NCBI GenBank assembly: GCA_002238555.1
Contig: MPMO01000005.1
Span: 1 to 64,000 of the forward strand
Direction: 5' to 3'
Length of the DNA: 64,000 nucleotides
DNA from: Caldilineaceae bacterium bin34
GTDB taxonomy: Bacteria; Chloroflexota; Anaerolineae; Caldilineales; Caldilineaceae
Below, one piece after another: positions 47,577-56,676 of the stretch; positions within the stretch are counted from its first letter, which is position 1, and every line of letters starts with the position of its first letter. The position numbers and the translations under genes are program-made. The notes under the pieces are model-generated. The model saw only the letters and a program-made list of their open reading frames with translations. It was not told the DNA's origin and searched no databases.

Positions 47577-48431
47577 TCAGGATCCACGTCGGCGCAACTT
47601 CCCTTCCAGTACCCGGATTCGCTCTGCCGCTACGCGTTCCGCCTCCAGGCGGGCCTGCCGTTCCTCTTCGGCGGCTTTCCGCTCCGCCGTCGCCCGACGT
47701 TCAGCCTCCAGGCGGCCTTGGTGCTCCGCCGCCGCCCGACGTTCGGCCTCCAGGCGGCCTTGGTGCTCCGCCACCGCCCGACGTTCGGCCGCGGCCGCGA
47801 CTTCCTGCATCTCGGCCAGGGTTATGATAGCCGCACCCGTCTCAGGGTCGTGCCACTTCAGCTGTCCCTCCTCCCAGCGCAAGTACAGTTCCAGCACCTC
47901 GCTGTAGCCCTCCAAACTGCCATCGGGAAGCGTCACGACTTCAATTGGCTCGTAGTGGTCCCCCGCCAGCCGGTCGCCGGCCAACCGCACGCCGTGGTTC
48001 TCACCCGTCTCGTCGAAGCGCCAGTACTCCGGGATGCCCAAGGCTGCATAGGCGACCGGCTTCTCCTCGACATCGATCCGTCCGGTGGAAGGCGGGGCCA
48101 CCTCCAGCACGAAGTCAGGCGGCTTGCCCTGCTCGGAGATCACGTAGCCATTGCGCCGGTGGTAGGCCTCCGGGTCGACATCGAAGGCAATCAGCAGGTC
48201 GGGCACACGCAACCCCTTGGTGCTCCCCACGGGTTCCGGCGCGATGTACAGCTCCCCACCGATCAGAGTGGTCTCGGGATCGCCGAAATGCAGGCCCAGA
48301 TAGTGGGCGCCGCCGGTGTTGGCGAGGTGTCGGAAGCTGCTCATCTCGTCGGGATGCCGGGGCGGCGGGTCCGGAAAAGGCACCAGGAGGCCAGTGTCCG
48401 TCCTGGCCGGGCCGAGGGCTGTGGTGCTCAT
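47577..48431 (-). CDS. Uma2-family (DUF820) protein with coiled-coil repeat tail
   Basis: A 284-residue protein. Residues ~30-190 match the Uma2/DUF820 restriction-endonuclease-like fold: VPDLLIAFDV and PDFVLEVAPPST carry the acidic catalytic-type residues. The last ~75 residues are a highly charged Ala/Glu/Arg coiled coil built from two near-identical 14-residue repeats (42-bp units at 47695-47778) plus degenerate ones. Start at 48431 follows GGAG. Function unknown; Uma2 proteins are abundant in Chloroflexi and cyanobacteria. Confidence 0.85.
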   Translation of the reverse strand: MSTTALGPARTDTGLLVPFPDPPPRHPDEMSSFRHLANTGGAHYLGLHFGDPETTLIGGELYIAPEPVGSTKGLRVPDLLIAFDVDPEAYHRRNGYVISEQGKPPDFVLEVAPPSTGRIDVEEKPVAYAALGIPEYWRFDETGENHGVRLAGDRLAGDHYEPIEVVTLPDGSLEGYSEVLELYLRWEEGQLKWHDPETGAAIITLAEMQEVAAAAERRAVAEHQGRLEAERRAAAEHQGRLEAERRATAERKAAEEERQARLEAERVAAERIRVLEGKLRRRGS

Positions 48432-48844
48432 GTCGCTCCTGGTTGAGCCGGGTGAGTCGAGTGGTGTCCGGGTCGTCCGGCAGGGATTATACCGATGGGA
48501 GATACCCGCCACAGGAGCCAGTCCGGCAGCCCCCCATGAGACGCAAGGGGCCCTGAACATGCATGTGTTGGACATGCCCTGATCCAACCACATTCGGGCA
48601 TGGGGCAACCGTCCCGTGTCGGCCCCGCGCGGCGGCAACCCCCGGTACGGCATGGAAAGACCGAGGGCTTGGTTCAAACCGGCGAGACCGGTATTCACCC
48701 AACGCAAGCTTCCTGCCACCTCCCATTCCGTCCATACGGGTCCCAAGCCCTTTGACCGTTGCAACCAAGTCCGTCAGACGGGCCCATTCATTCGCTGATC
48801 CAATGTTCCTATTTTGATATAGTTCCTGCTGATACAACCCTCCT
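48432..48844. other. Intergenic region without supported gene
   Basis: About 410 bases between the leftward Uma2 gene and the polymerase-like fragment. Short frames on both strands lack family signatures. A promoter for Uma2 is expected near 48440-48490. Confidence 0.4.
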
Positions 48845-49215
48845 TGTCCATATCGATCCAAGACTGCCGTGCACCCTCCCGCAAAACCCATCGGCTGCCT
48901 GCTGATCACCCGCCGTCCCTCCAGCTCGGGACGGCGGGTGATCATCTGCGATGGCGGTGCCGGCCGCGCGTGCTGGACCACACGCCGCAGGCCGACGCAG
49001 CGCGCATCGGGGAGCCGCTTGAGGAAGCCCTCTCCCACTGCAAGGATGCCGTGGTCCTGTGGGCCGACACGGAGCACTACGAGGAGGTGTCCAACGGATC
49101 TCCTTGCATCCCTGGCCGAGGTGACGGATCGCATTGAGCTGGGGGAACCGGGCGCCTTTCATCTGGACCTGACCAGCGTGCCCATGAACACGGGGAACCG
49201 GTCGGCCAGATGACG
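48845..49215 (+). pseudogene. Decayed Y-family DNA polymerase (ImuB-like) fragment
   Basis: Three segments in alternating frames add up to one protein. Frame 2 gives RRVIICDGGAG, frame 1 gives EPLEEALSHCKDAVVLWAD, and frame 2 again gives LASLAEVTDRIELGEPGAFHLDL. These follow the order of the N-terminal half of ImuB-like Y-family polymerases ('PVVICD.', 'PLEEAL..C', 'VEPGAFHLDL'). The catalytic core and the C-terminus are gone. The fragment lies upstream of the HNH gene. Confidence 0.65.
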
Positions 49216-49435
49216 CAACAGTTGGAAACCCACAGATGCATCAGCGCAATGGTTCGCGGTACCATCGCCGCATTCTTTGCAGCCGGGCGCGCCATAGTCG
49301 AGGCAACGCCGCCGCTCCCATACTCGCCTACGGGCCAAGTAGATATCCCCGCCAAGCCTGGGTTTAGCTATCGTGTTGGCGATGGATGAGCCGGACAGTT
49401 CAGGGGCGTCGTTAAACCGAGGAGAGTGTTATCTG

Positions 49436-50317
49436 ATGCCCATATCCGCGATGTCACAAGACGCCTTCCGCAAACGCATCGCCGATCTGGAGGTGCATTC
49501 CGGAGACGGACACCGGGCTCCCGGCAAGGCCTTGCTGGTCCTGTTGTCCGTGCGCGGCGTGCTCCACGGTTCACCGCGCCTCCGAGCACACAGCCGTTTG
49601 GAAGAGGAAGCACAACCGCTGTTGGAGGTTTTTGGACCGCCCATGTCCGGCTCGCGGCCTGATTTGCCTTTCCAACGCCTCGCAGACCGCTGTCTGTGGG
49701 AAACGGAGGCACCGGGCGTCGCCTCTACACCCGCTCCCAACGAAGTGGGTGGCTTCCCGCAATCGGTGTACGACCTGTTGGCCAACGACTACCATCTAAT
49801 GAAGGAAACGGTACTGAATCTGCTCGATCTGCATTTCACCAAGAGTGTGCAACCCGATCTGCTCGAGATGTTGGAGGTGGCCGAACTTTGGGATCCGGCA
49901 TCGCGTTCCGCGCAGGCCTCCCCACAGCAGCGCGCGGTGGTGGCGGGATTCCGGAAAACGGTCCTGAACGCATACCGGAACCGGTGTGCCGTCTGCGGAA
50001 ACGGGGTGTGGATTGACGGGACACCCCTGGGGATTCAGCTCACCCACATTCACTGGCATTCCCACGGAGGTGAATTCGCCCTTTCCAACGCCCTGGCCCT
50101 GTGCACCCTGCACCAAAAACTGTTTGATGTGGGAGGCTTCACGATTTCGGACGACCTGCGTCTGGAAATCTCGTCTCGGCTACACGTTGAAGCTCCCGCG
50201 GGCCAGGGCTGGATCATGCCGAAACCGGGAAGCCGCATCCACGCACCGGAGCATCCGGACAACCGTCCTCATCCCGACAACCTGGCCTGGCACTGGCGCG
50301 AGGTCTACAGGGAGTAG
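49436..50317 (+). CDS. HNH endonuclease with sulfur-binding-type domain (phosphorothioate-DNA restriction enzyme)
   Basis: A 293-residue protein. The C-terminus is a HNH nuclease: RCAVCG, then LTHIHWHSHGGEFALSNALALCTLHQKLFD with the metal/catalytic histidines. The N-terminal ~170 residues, including EVFGPP, FQRLAD and LWE segments, resemble the sulfur-binding domain of ScoMcrA-type enzymes that cut phosphorothioate-modified DNA. GGAG about 12 bases before the ATG at 49436 supports the start. It is a single-gene type IV-like restriction system; no dnd genes are in the window. Confidence 0.8.
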   Translation: MPISAMSQDAFRKRIADLEVHSGDGHRAPGKALLVLLSVRGVLHGSPRLRAHSRLEEEAQPLLEVFGPPMSGSRPDLPFQRLADRCLWETEAPGVASTPAPNEVGGFPQSVYDLLANDYHLMKETVLNLLDLHFTKSVQPDLLEMLEVAELWDPASRSAQASPQQRAVVAGFRKTVLNAYRNRCAVCGNGVWIDGTPLGIQLTHIHWHSHGGEFALSNALALCTLHQKLFDVGGFTISDDLRLEISSRLHVEAPAGQGWIMPKPGSRIHAPEHPDNRPHPDNLAWHWREVYRE

Positions 50318-50507
50318 GACCGGCACAGCCGGCGAACCGCGTCGCACACACTTCGGCATTCATTACAATTTCCCGAGGCTGCGGTTTGAATCATGACCGT
50401 TGCCGACAGAAGGCAATTCCGCATGGGCCAGCAGGTCAGGGGGTTGTCATGCACTTCGTCTTCCCAATTCAGTGGCCTGAACAGAACAGGCTGAAAGGAG
50501 TTTCGGC
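50318..50507. other. Short gap before TRAP binding-protein gene
   Basis: About 190 bases. It likely holds the promoter for the following gene; a GAAAGGAG lies 9 bases before that start. Nothing else is seen. Confidence 0.4.
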
Positions 50508-51620
50508 ATGGACAGAAGAAAGTTTCTCGGAGCCGCCGCCTTGGCAACCGCAGCTGTCGGCGCCAGCGCGTGCGCAGTCACACCGGAGGATCTCACCGCT
50601 GCAACCGCCGCGGATGCCTCCCTGCCCGAGGTCTCGTGGCAGATGGCCACGAGCTGGCCACCGCTGCTTGACACCATCTTTGGCGGCGCCACCACGTTCG
50701 CCGATACCGTGAGCGCCCTGACCGGCGGCAAGTTCACGATCGACGTCCGCGCCGCCGGCGAACTGGCGCCCGGCCTCGAGGTCCTCAACGTTGTGGAGCA
50801 AGGCGCTGTCCAGTGCGGCCACACCGCCTCCTACTACTACGTGGGCAAGAGCCCCGTGACGGCCTTCGGCACGGCCCTGCCGTTCGGCCTGACCAATCGC
50901 CAAAACGACGCCTGGTTTTATCAGGGAGGCGGCCTCGAGTTGATGCAGGCCTTCTACGCCGAGCAGTTCGGCGTTATCCAGTTCCCGGCCGGCAACACGG
51001 GCGTCCAGATGGGTGGCTGGTTCAACAAGGAGATCAACTCCATCGCCGACATGGAAGGCCTGAAGATGCGCATTCCCGGACTGGGCGGCCAGGTGATGGA
51101 TCGGCTGGGCGTGACCGTGCAGGTACTTCCCGGAGGCGAGATTTTCCAGGCGCTCCAAACGGGAGCCATCGACGCAGCGGAATGGGTGGGACCCTACGAC
51201 GACCTCCGCCTGAACTTCCAGCAGGCCGCCAAGTTCTACTACTACCCCGGCTGGTGGGAACCCGGACCGACGCTGGAGGTGCAGGTCAACCTGGACGAAT
51301 GGAACGGCCTGCCCGAGGAATACCAGGCGGCCATCGCCACCGCTGCCAACGTGGCCAACACCAATATGATGGCCACCTACGACGCCAAGAACATTCCGGC
51401 CTTGGCGGAGCTGATGTCGTCGGACGTGGTGCTGAGCCCGTTCCCGGACGATGTCATGCAGGCGGCCGAAGGCGAAGCGTTCGCGATGTACGACGAGATC
51501 GCGGCTTCCGATCCGGACTTCAACTCCATCCTGAGTGCCTGGAGCGAGTTCCGCTCCGGCATCCAGGGCTGGCACGGCCTGGCCGAAGCCGCCATGACGG
51601 GCTACCAGTCGATCCTGTAG
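50508..51620 (+). CDS. TRAP transporter substrate-binding protein (DctP-like)
   Basis: A 370-residue binding protein of the TRAP/DctP type. Tat-like signal with DRRKFLG, a possible lipobox Cys22 (ASAC), then the mature domain with MATSWPP near its start, [20 protein letters not shown] and GWWEPG. This SBP class binds carboxylates, 2-oxo acids or related compounds. It stands alone: no DctQ or DctM genes occur within the window, which is unusual. Confidence 0.9.
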   Translation: MDRRKFLGAAALATAAVGASACAVTPEDLTAATAADASLPEVSWQMATSWPPLLDTIFGGATTFADTVSALTGGKFTIDVRAAGELAPGLEVLNVVEQGAVQCGHTASYYYVGKSPVTAFGTALPFGLTNRQNDAWFYQGGGLELMQAFYAEQFGVIQFPAGNTGVQMGGWFNKEINSIADMEGLKMRIPGLGGQVMDRLGVTVQVLPGGEIFQALQTGAIDAAEWVGPYDDLRLNFQQAAKFYYYPGWWEPGPTLEVQVNLDEWNGLPEEYQAAIATAANVANTNMMATYDAKNIPALAELMSSDVVLSPFPDDVMQAAEGEAFAMYDEIAASDPDFNSILSAWSEFRSGIQGWHGLAEAAMTGYQSIL

Positions 51621-52001
51621 TTCCACCAAGTCGAGAATGGCGGCAACTCGACTGCCGGTTCGCACTGGTCCCAACCACGCCGCTGCATCCAGAGCCAACT
51701 CGAAGGCCTCCGGGTTGGCTCTGTTGGCTGTCAAGGCGCCTCCACCGAAACACGCACAGCTATGTTGGTTGGGCGAAATTCAACCGGTGCAGCCAACGAA
51801 GCTCCACAGCGAACTCCGATCACCTTTTCGATTCCGGAGCCGCTCAGAGGTCAAGATGCACTTTCCAACCGGAATACCGTCCGCATCGAGCCACCACGGG
51901 TATGGCCCTCTCCGGAATCCCCTGTCCACACAGGTCGGAATCACAGCCCTTGCAACACACCGGTCCCAACGGCGCGAACCAAGGCCCAATGAGCAGAAAC
52001 C
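51621..52001. other. Intergenic region without supported gene
   Basis: About 380 bases. A small inverted pair AGTCGAG / CTCGACT (51629-51635 and 51647-51653) just after the stop could be a weak terminator. The rest probably contains the promoter of the AAA-DUF4276 pair; no clear box. Confidence 0.4.
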
Positions 52002-53162
52002 ATGGCGAACCAGCATCCAAAACCCAACCGTCAGTATCTTGAACGAGTCAAAATCGCAGGGTTCAAGTCCATCCGGGACGTATCGATTGAACTCAGACCT
52101 GACATCAACGTCCTGATTGGCGCCAACGGGTCGGGCAAGTCTAATTTCATCGAAACATTCGACTTTATCCACATGTTGTTCACACAACAGTTGACACGAT
52201 ACGTAACTGATAAGGGCGGCGCCGACTCAATCCTGCACTTTGGACGGGACACTACTCAGTCCCTGCACATTTTATTGGAGTATTCCATCGGAAGCGACAC
52301 CGATGCTACCAGGACATATGAGGTTAGACTTCGCCCCAACGACCAAGACCAGTTGGTGATCACGAACGAGGTGGCTCACTATCACCAACGAGCCAGGTAC
52401 GAACAAAGCTACGACAAGCCGGTTGCAACTAATCAGTTCGAATCAGGCCTCTCGCAAAATCAGCATATCACGTCGCGAAAGCTGTTGGAGCTTTTGAAAG
52501 CTTATCGAATTTACCACTTTCATGATGCTGGTCCGGGCTCACCACCAAGGCGGACAGCAAACCGCGCGGACAGCGTCCACTTGCAGAGCAACGGATCCAA
52601 CATTGCCGCGTGGCTTTACCAACTCCGGGAAGCAGACTGGGAAGCATTCGACCTAATCGAGAGCCTCGTGCGCCGGGTTTCCCCATTTTTTGAGGGGTTC
52701 CACCCGCGCCCCATAGATAGTGCAGGACTCCATATCCGATTGGATTGGAAAGCCCGAGGGCGTGACAAGTACTTCGATGTCGCCGCCATGTCAGACGGAA
52801 CTGTCAGATTCATCTGTCTTGCGTGCCTTCTACTCCAGCCAGACCCGCCTCCACTAATCTTGTTGGACGAACCGGAACTCGGACTCCATCCCAATGCAAT
52901 TGCCATTCTGGCCGGAATGTTGGACTCAGCGTCAGCCGGGACACAGCTCATCGTATCAACCCAGTCGGTTACACTGGTGAACCACTTTGAACCGCGCTAC
53001 GTATGGTGCGTCGACCGCATAGCCGATGCAACCGTGTTGAGGAATCTTGAAAACAAGCGTTTCATTGGATGGTTGGAGGATTACGCCCTAGGCGATTTCT
53101 GGGAAAAAAGTCTGGTGTGGGAAGAAAACGGCGTTATCGAATCCGGAGGCATTCCTCAATGA
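52002..53162 (+). CDS. AAA ATPase (OLD/RecF-like, AAA_21)
   Basis: A 386-residue ABC-type ATPase. N-terminal FKSIRDVSIELRPDINVLIGANGSGKS (Walker A at 40-47); C-terminal MSDGTVRF signature region, LILLDEPELGLHP (Walker B) and an STQS switch segment. The central ~150 residues are an insertion. No TOPRIM domain follows in the same protein; instead the next gene supplies a DUF4276 protein overlapping by ATGA. Base composition is AT-richer than neighbours. Related split ATPase-nuclease pairs are known in anti-phage defence (for example PARIS, AriA-AriB), so a defence role is a reasonable inference. Confidence 0.88.
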   Translation: MANQHPKPNRQYLERVKIAGFKSIRDVSIELRPDINVLIGANGSGKSNFIETFDFIHMLFTQQLTRYVTDKGGADSILHFGRDTTQSLHILLEYSIGSDTDATRTYEVRLRPNDQDQLVITNEVAHYHQRARYEQSYDKPVATNQFESGLSQNQHITSRKLLELLKAYRIYHFHDAGPGSPPRRTANRADSVHLQSNGSNIAAWLYQLREADWEAFDLIESLVRRVSPFFEGFHPRPIDSAGLHIRLDWKARGRDKYFDVAAMSDGTVRFICLACLLLQPDPPPLILLDEPELGLHPNAIAILAGMLDSASAGTQLIVSTQSVTLVNHFEPRYVWCVDRIADATVLRNLENKRFIGWLEDYALGDFWEKSLVWEENGVIESGGIPQ

Positions 53163-53818
53163 AGACAGTGAATGTAATCACGGAAGGGCAATCGGAGAGG
53201 GATTTCATCAATGTGGTTCTCCGTCCCTATACAAAGTCATTGGGTCTGACTCTCAATCCGGTGGTGGTTGCAACCGGTTCAAAGCATGGAAGACCACACC
53301 AAGGGGGAACTGTGAAGTTTGAGGTGCTAAAACCCCAATTGGACGAGTTCCTCCAATTGGGGACGGTACTCACCACCACCATGTTCGACTATGTCCAGTT
53401 GCACAAGAGCTTCTTCGAACTTCCGGATCTGTCGTCCAGTTCGGACATGCCCGCGGCAGAAGACATCGAGGCTGCAATGTATCGAGCCTTGGGTTGCCCT
53501 TCGAATTTCATTCCTTATATTATGCAATATGAGTTTGAAGCCCTACTGTTCAGCACCAAAACAAATTTACCCAACAGAATGAACGCGACCACTGAACAAC
53601 GCACACAGTTCCTCAGTGTTTTTCGTGCATTCCCGAATCCCGAGGAAATCAATTCACAGTCGAGTCAGTCCCCCTCCAGGCGCATAAAAAGAATTTTTCC
53701 CAAATTCAGAAAAATCACCCACGGAGTATCGGCGTTGGAAAGGATTGGGGTCGATGCCATACGGCAACGTTGCCCACGCTTCAACTGGTGGCTTGGGCAA
53801 CTCTTGACCGGTGCGTAG
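53159..53818 (+). CDS. DUF4276-family protein (TOPRIM-like nuclease candidate)
   Basis: A 219-residue protein. N-terminal VNVITEGQSERDFINVVL has the ExxxE-like TOPRIM pattern, TTMFDYVQLH carries the family acid, and FIPYIMQYEFEALLFS is the family's central signature. The ATG at 53159 overlaps the AAA stop by 4 bases, so the two are translationally coupled and likely form one complex. Function unproven; metal-dependent nuclease activity controlled by the ATPase is an inference from TOPRIM-like residues and gene pairing. Confidence 0.85.
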   Translation: MKTVNVITEGQSERDFINVVLRPYTKSLGLTLNPVVVATGSKHGRPHQGGTVKFEVLKPQLDEFLQLGTVLTTTMFDYVQLHKSFFELPDLSSSSDMPAAEDIEAAMYRALGCPSNFIPYIMQYEFEALLFSTKTNLPNRMNATTEQRTQFLSVFRAFPNPEEINSQSSQSPSRRIKRIFPKFRKITHGVSALERIGVDAIRQRCPRFNWWLGQLLTGA

Positions 53819-54056
53819 ACCTGAAGGACCTTCCCACAGGGCTCTTTGGTTTCAGCGCCGCCCGCAAGTGGAAGCTGGAGACATGAAGTGGTGCCTCAAA
53901 ATTGCCGGATGGCCAGGCTCCTACGCCATTGACCGGTTTTCGGACCAGTCACGCACTGGACATGGTCCGGTGGCTTCCACATGGCGGAACCCAGTTGTCA
54001 GGTAACCTTGGCAATCTGAATTGTTGCAGACCTTCGAACTCCTTACCGGCCACACC
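53819..54056. other. Gap between AAA-DUF4276 pair and oxidoreductase gene
   Basis: About 240 bases; a short frame is present but unsupported. Probably the promoter of the molybdopterin oxidoreductase. Confidence 0.4.
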
Positions 54057-55124
54057 ATGTCCAGGAAGTGGACCAGAATCGCCAGCATGCACCCGCGCGT
54101 GGTGGACTGGCTATTGTTGGCCACCGTGCTTTTCGAAGTCCTGTCCGGCTTGGTCACGTTCCTGATCGGCAAACCCGAAGGTGCTTGGTTCTGGACCGTG
54201 CATGCCGTCGTTGGATTGTCCATGGTGGTGCTGTTGGCATGGAAGCTGGGTCGGGTCGCGCACCGAATGACACCCCGACGGGATCGCAAGTCCAATGTTT
54301 TGTCGCTCGTAGTGGTCCTGTTGGCCATGCTGGTATTGGCCACGGGCACGGTCTGGGTGTCTGCCCAAGTTCCATTTGGCTATCCCACGGGCCTAAATCT
54401 CCACGTTGTGGCTGCCCTCCTGCTCCTTGTGGCAATGGTCGTACACGCGTGGATGCGCAACAAGCCCGTCACGCGGCCCCAGCTGCTGTCGCGGCGCAAC
54501 TTCATCGCGGGCGCTGCCGCCGGCATCACCGCCACAGGCGCTTGGTGGGCACAGCAGGCTGCCGGTCAAGTCTTTGAGTGGCCGGGAGCACACCGCCGCT
54601 TCACAGGATCCCGTGAAGTTCACGGCCCTCTGCCGGTTACGATGTGGATGTTCGACGAAATTCCCCACATCGATCCCACCGAATTCAGCCTCTCGGTTGC
54701 CGGGAACGTGCAGCAGCGGCTGGAGTTGGACCTGGAGACCCTGCAGGAACTGGGACAAACCACGACAACGGCCACTCTGGACTGCACGGGCGGTTGGTAC
54801 AAGGAGGAGGACTGGACCGGGATTCCGGTGTCCGACCTGTTGGCCGCCGCGCAAGCCAATCCGAGTGCCCGGTACGTCAGCTTCCGTTCGGTAACCGGAT
54901 ACCGCTGGAGCCTTGCCCTGGACGAAGCCGACCAGGCACTGCTCGCCCTGGAGGTTGGAGATTCACCACTGAGCACCGGCAACGGCGGCCCCCTCCGCCT
55001 CGTGGCTCCGGGCCACAGAGGCTTTCAGTGGGTAAAGTGGGTCACCGAAGTCCGGGTTCTCGATCGGGCCGATGCCGGACAGTGGACCGCCATCTTCACC
55101 AGCGGCCTGGATCGGAATGCATAG
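54057..55124 (+). CDS. Molybdopterin-dependent oxidoreductase fused to membrane cytochrome b561-like domain
   Basis: A 355-residue fusion. The first ~120 residues contain four membrane segments with histidines, resembling cytochrome b561-type or YedZ-like helices. Then comes an internal Tat-type motif SRRNFIAGA and a SUOX/YedY fold domain with LDCTGGWY, whose Cys binds molybdenum. Such enzymes reduce or oxidise sulfoxides or sulfite using membrane electrons. Start at 54057 chosen over a TTG upstream, based on domain start; ribosome site is weak. Confidence 0.87.
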   Translation: MSRKWTRIASMHPRVVDWLLLATVLFEVLSGLVTFLIGKPEGAWFWTVHAVVGLSMVVLLAWKLGRVAHRMTPRRDRKSNVLSLVVVLLAMLVLATGTVWVSAQVPFGYPTGLNLHVVAALLLLVAMVVHAWMRNKPVTRPQLLSRRNFIAGAAAGITATGAWWAQQAAGQVFEWPGAHRRFTGSREVHGPLPVTMWMFDEIPHIDPTEFSLSVAGNVQQRLELDLETLQELGQTTTTATLDCTGGWYKEEDWTGIPVSDLLAAAQANPSARYVSFRSVTGYRWSLALDEADQALLALEVGDSPLSTGNGGPLRLVAPGHRGFQWVKWVTEVRVLDRADAGQWTAIFTSGLDRNA

Positions 55125-55189
55125 GACACCGGACAGAAGAATTGAGTGAACTACAACCTGATTCACGTAGTGGGAACACAAGTTTGCCG

Positions 55190-55546
55190 ATGCAGGCCAT
55201 TCGATTCATCGACGAGACGGTGACGGTCGAATTCGACCGGGAACCGGTCAGGATCAAGAATCCGCACTGCCCGGATCGATTCGTCTGGAACGGGGAAGTG
55301 TTCGCCGTGGAGACGCTGCTGGAAGAATGGCGGGATCATTCCCGCCACGGACGCATGGCCCGCAACATGCGTCCGGGCAACAAGGCGCGGGCCCTCAGGA
55401 CCGGTTCATGGGGCGTGGGCCGCATCTACTTCCGCATCGCCACCGCACAGGGACGCTTCTTCGACCTGTACTACACCCGCGCCCCGGTGTCGGGCGCACC
55501 CCAAGGACAGTGGATCCTTTATCGGGAGCTGGGCGAAGTCAACTGA
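55190..55546 (+). CDS. DUF6504-family protein
   Basis: A 118-residue protein matching DUF6504: VTVEFDREPV, FVWNGEVFAVETLLEEW, RMARNMRPGNKARALRTGSWGVGRIYFR and FDLYYTRAP. The family usually lies beside ImuB-like polymerases in Chloroflexi and actinobacteria. Here no intact polymerase is adjacent, although a decayed ImuB fragment is 6 kb away. It overlaps the 3' end of scpB by 8 bases on the opposite strand. Confidence 0.85.
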   Translation: MQAIRFIDETVTVEFDREPVRIKNPHCPDRFVWNGEVFAVETLLEEWRDHSRHGRMARNMRPGNKARALRTGSWGVGRIYFRIATAQGRFFDLYYTRAPVSGAPQGQWILYRELGEVN

Positions 55547-56177
55547 CGACGGGCGCCGCGTCCGGTTGCCGAGCCGGCTCGGCAACCGGCTCGATGCCAT
55601 CTCCTGTCAAGTCCGCCTCCTCGGCTTCCGCCGCCGCATTCTCGATCTTGGAGGTCGCCTCGGGATCCAGTTCCGGCAGTTCCTCCAACGAGGTCATGCC
55701 GAAATAAAGAAGGAACTGTTCCGTCACCCCGTACAGCAACGGGTTGCCCACCGTTTCCTTGCGGCCGCGCACCTCTATCAGCTCGCGGGCCAGCAACGTC
55801 CGCAGCACATGGGCACTGTCCACACCGCGGATCGCCTCGATTTGCCCCCGCGTGACCGGCTGGTGATAGGCAATGATGGCCACGGTTTCCGTGGCCGGCT
55901 GGCTCAGGCGCGACCGTCGGGCCAAGGCCACAAACCGGTCGATCGCATCCCCGGCCTCGGGCATGGTCACCAAAGCCACCTTCTGCCCCAAGGTCAGCAA
56001 CCGCAGGCCGCGCCGGTTCTGTTCGAGGGTCTCCTCCAACTCCTCAAGGGCGAACCGCACCACCGGCGCAGGCCGGTCCACGACCCGGGCCAGGGCCTGG
56101 ACCGTCACGGGTTCGGGCGCGACAAACAGCAAGCTCTCCAAGAGCGCGGCTAGAGAGGGTTGCGGCATGTCGGACAT
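55539..56177 (-). CDS. scpB: Segregation and condensation protein B
   Basis: A 212-residue ScpB with two winged-helix domains: LLESLLFVAPEPVTVQALA at the start, and AIIAYHQPVTRGQIEAIRGVDS plus GRKETVGNPLLYGVTEQFL in the second domain. It forms the SMC-ScpA-ScpB complex acting in chromosome compaction. ScpA is not in the window. The C-terminal 40 residues are acidic and Ala-rich. It converges and slightly overlaps with DUF6504. Confidence 0.95.
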   Translation of the reverse strand: MSDMPQPSLAALLESLLFVAPEPVTVQALARVVDRPAPVVRFALEELEETLEQNRRGLRLLTLGQKVALVTMPEAGDAIDRFVALARRSRLSQPATETVAIIAYHQPVTRGQIEAIRGVDSAHVLRTLLARELIEVRGRKETVGNPLLYGVTEQFLLYFGMTSLEELPELDPEATSKIENAAAEAEEADLTGDGIEPVAEPARQPDAAPVVS

Positions 56178-56244
56178 GGAATGAAGATGGCTGACGGAGC
56201 ACCGGCACGCGGCGGATGAAAGCCATTATAGGGTGAGGGTTTCC

Positions 56245-56676
56245 TCATCCCGTGCTGCTTTCGGTATCCGTATCCGATGGAACCGACGTGACTCGCACCC
56301 AGACAATCCCATCAACATGTTCGAAGTGGGCATCCGCCGACACCAAATCGGCGCCGGTTTCCATCGCGTGGGCGGCGATCCAGACATCGTTGGTCGGAAT
56401 GGGTCGGCCTTTCGCCCTCAATGCTGCGGCTATTCTTGAGTAGCGATCAGCGGTTACCGGCCCCACTGCAACGAAGGACGTATAGGGATTGTCAAAAAAT
56501 GAACGGAGGTTGGCAACGTTCCGCTCAAAGTGCCTGCCGCGCCGGAAGCCGTACATCAGTTCACCGACCACCACAGCGGAGAACAGGACCTCCTCGGCTC
56601 TCCGTACCAACTCCGCAACATCCCCTTGTCCCCGCATGAGCAGAGAGTACGCGTTGGCATCCAGAAGAACCTTCAT
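56245..56676 (-). CDS. vapC: PIN-domain toxin (VapC family)
   Basis: A 143-residue PIN nuclease. Catalytic acids are in LLDANAY (Asp6), VVVGELMYG, TNDVWIAAHA and DLVSADAHF. VapC toxins cleave tRNA or rRNA. Its ATG overlaps the antitoxin stop by 4 bases (56673-56676), confirming the pair. The C-terminal tail SSTG-like is polar and unusual but harmless. Confidence 0.92.
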   Translation of the reverse strand: MKVLLDANAYSLLMRGQGDVAELVRRAEEVLFSAVVVGELMYGFRRGRHFERNVANLRSFFDNPYTSFVAVGPVTADRYSRIAAALRAKGRPIPTNDVWIAAHAMETGADLVSADAHFEHVDGIVWVRVTSVPSDTDTESSTG

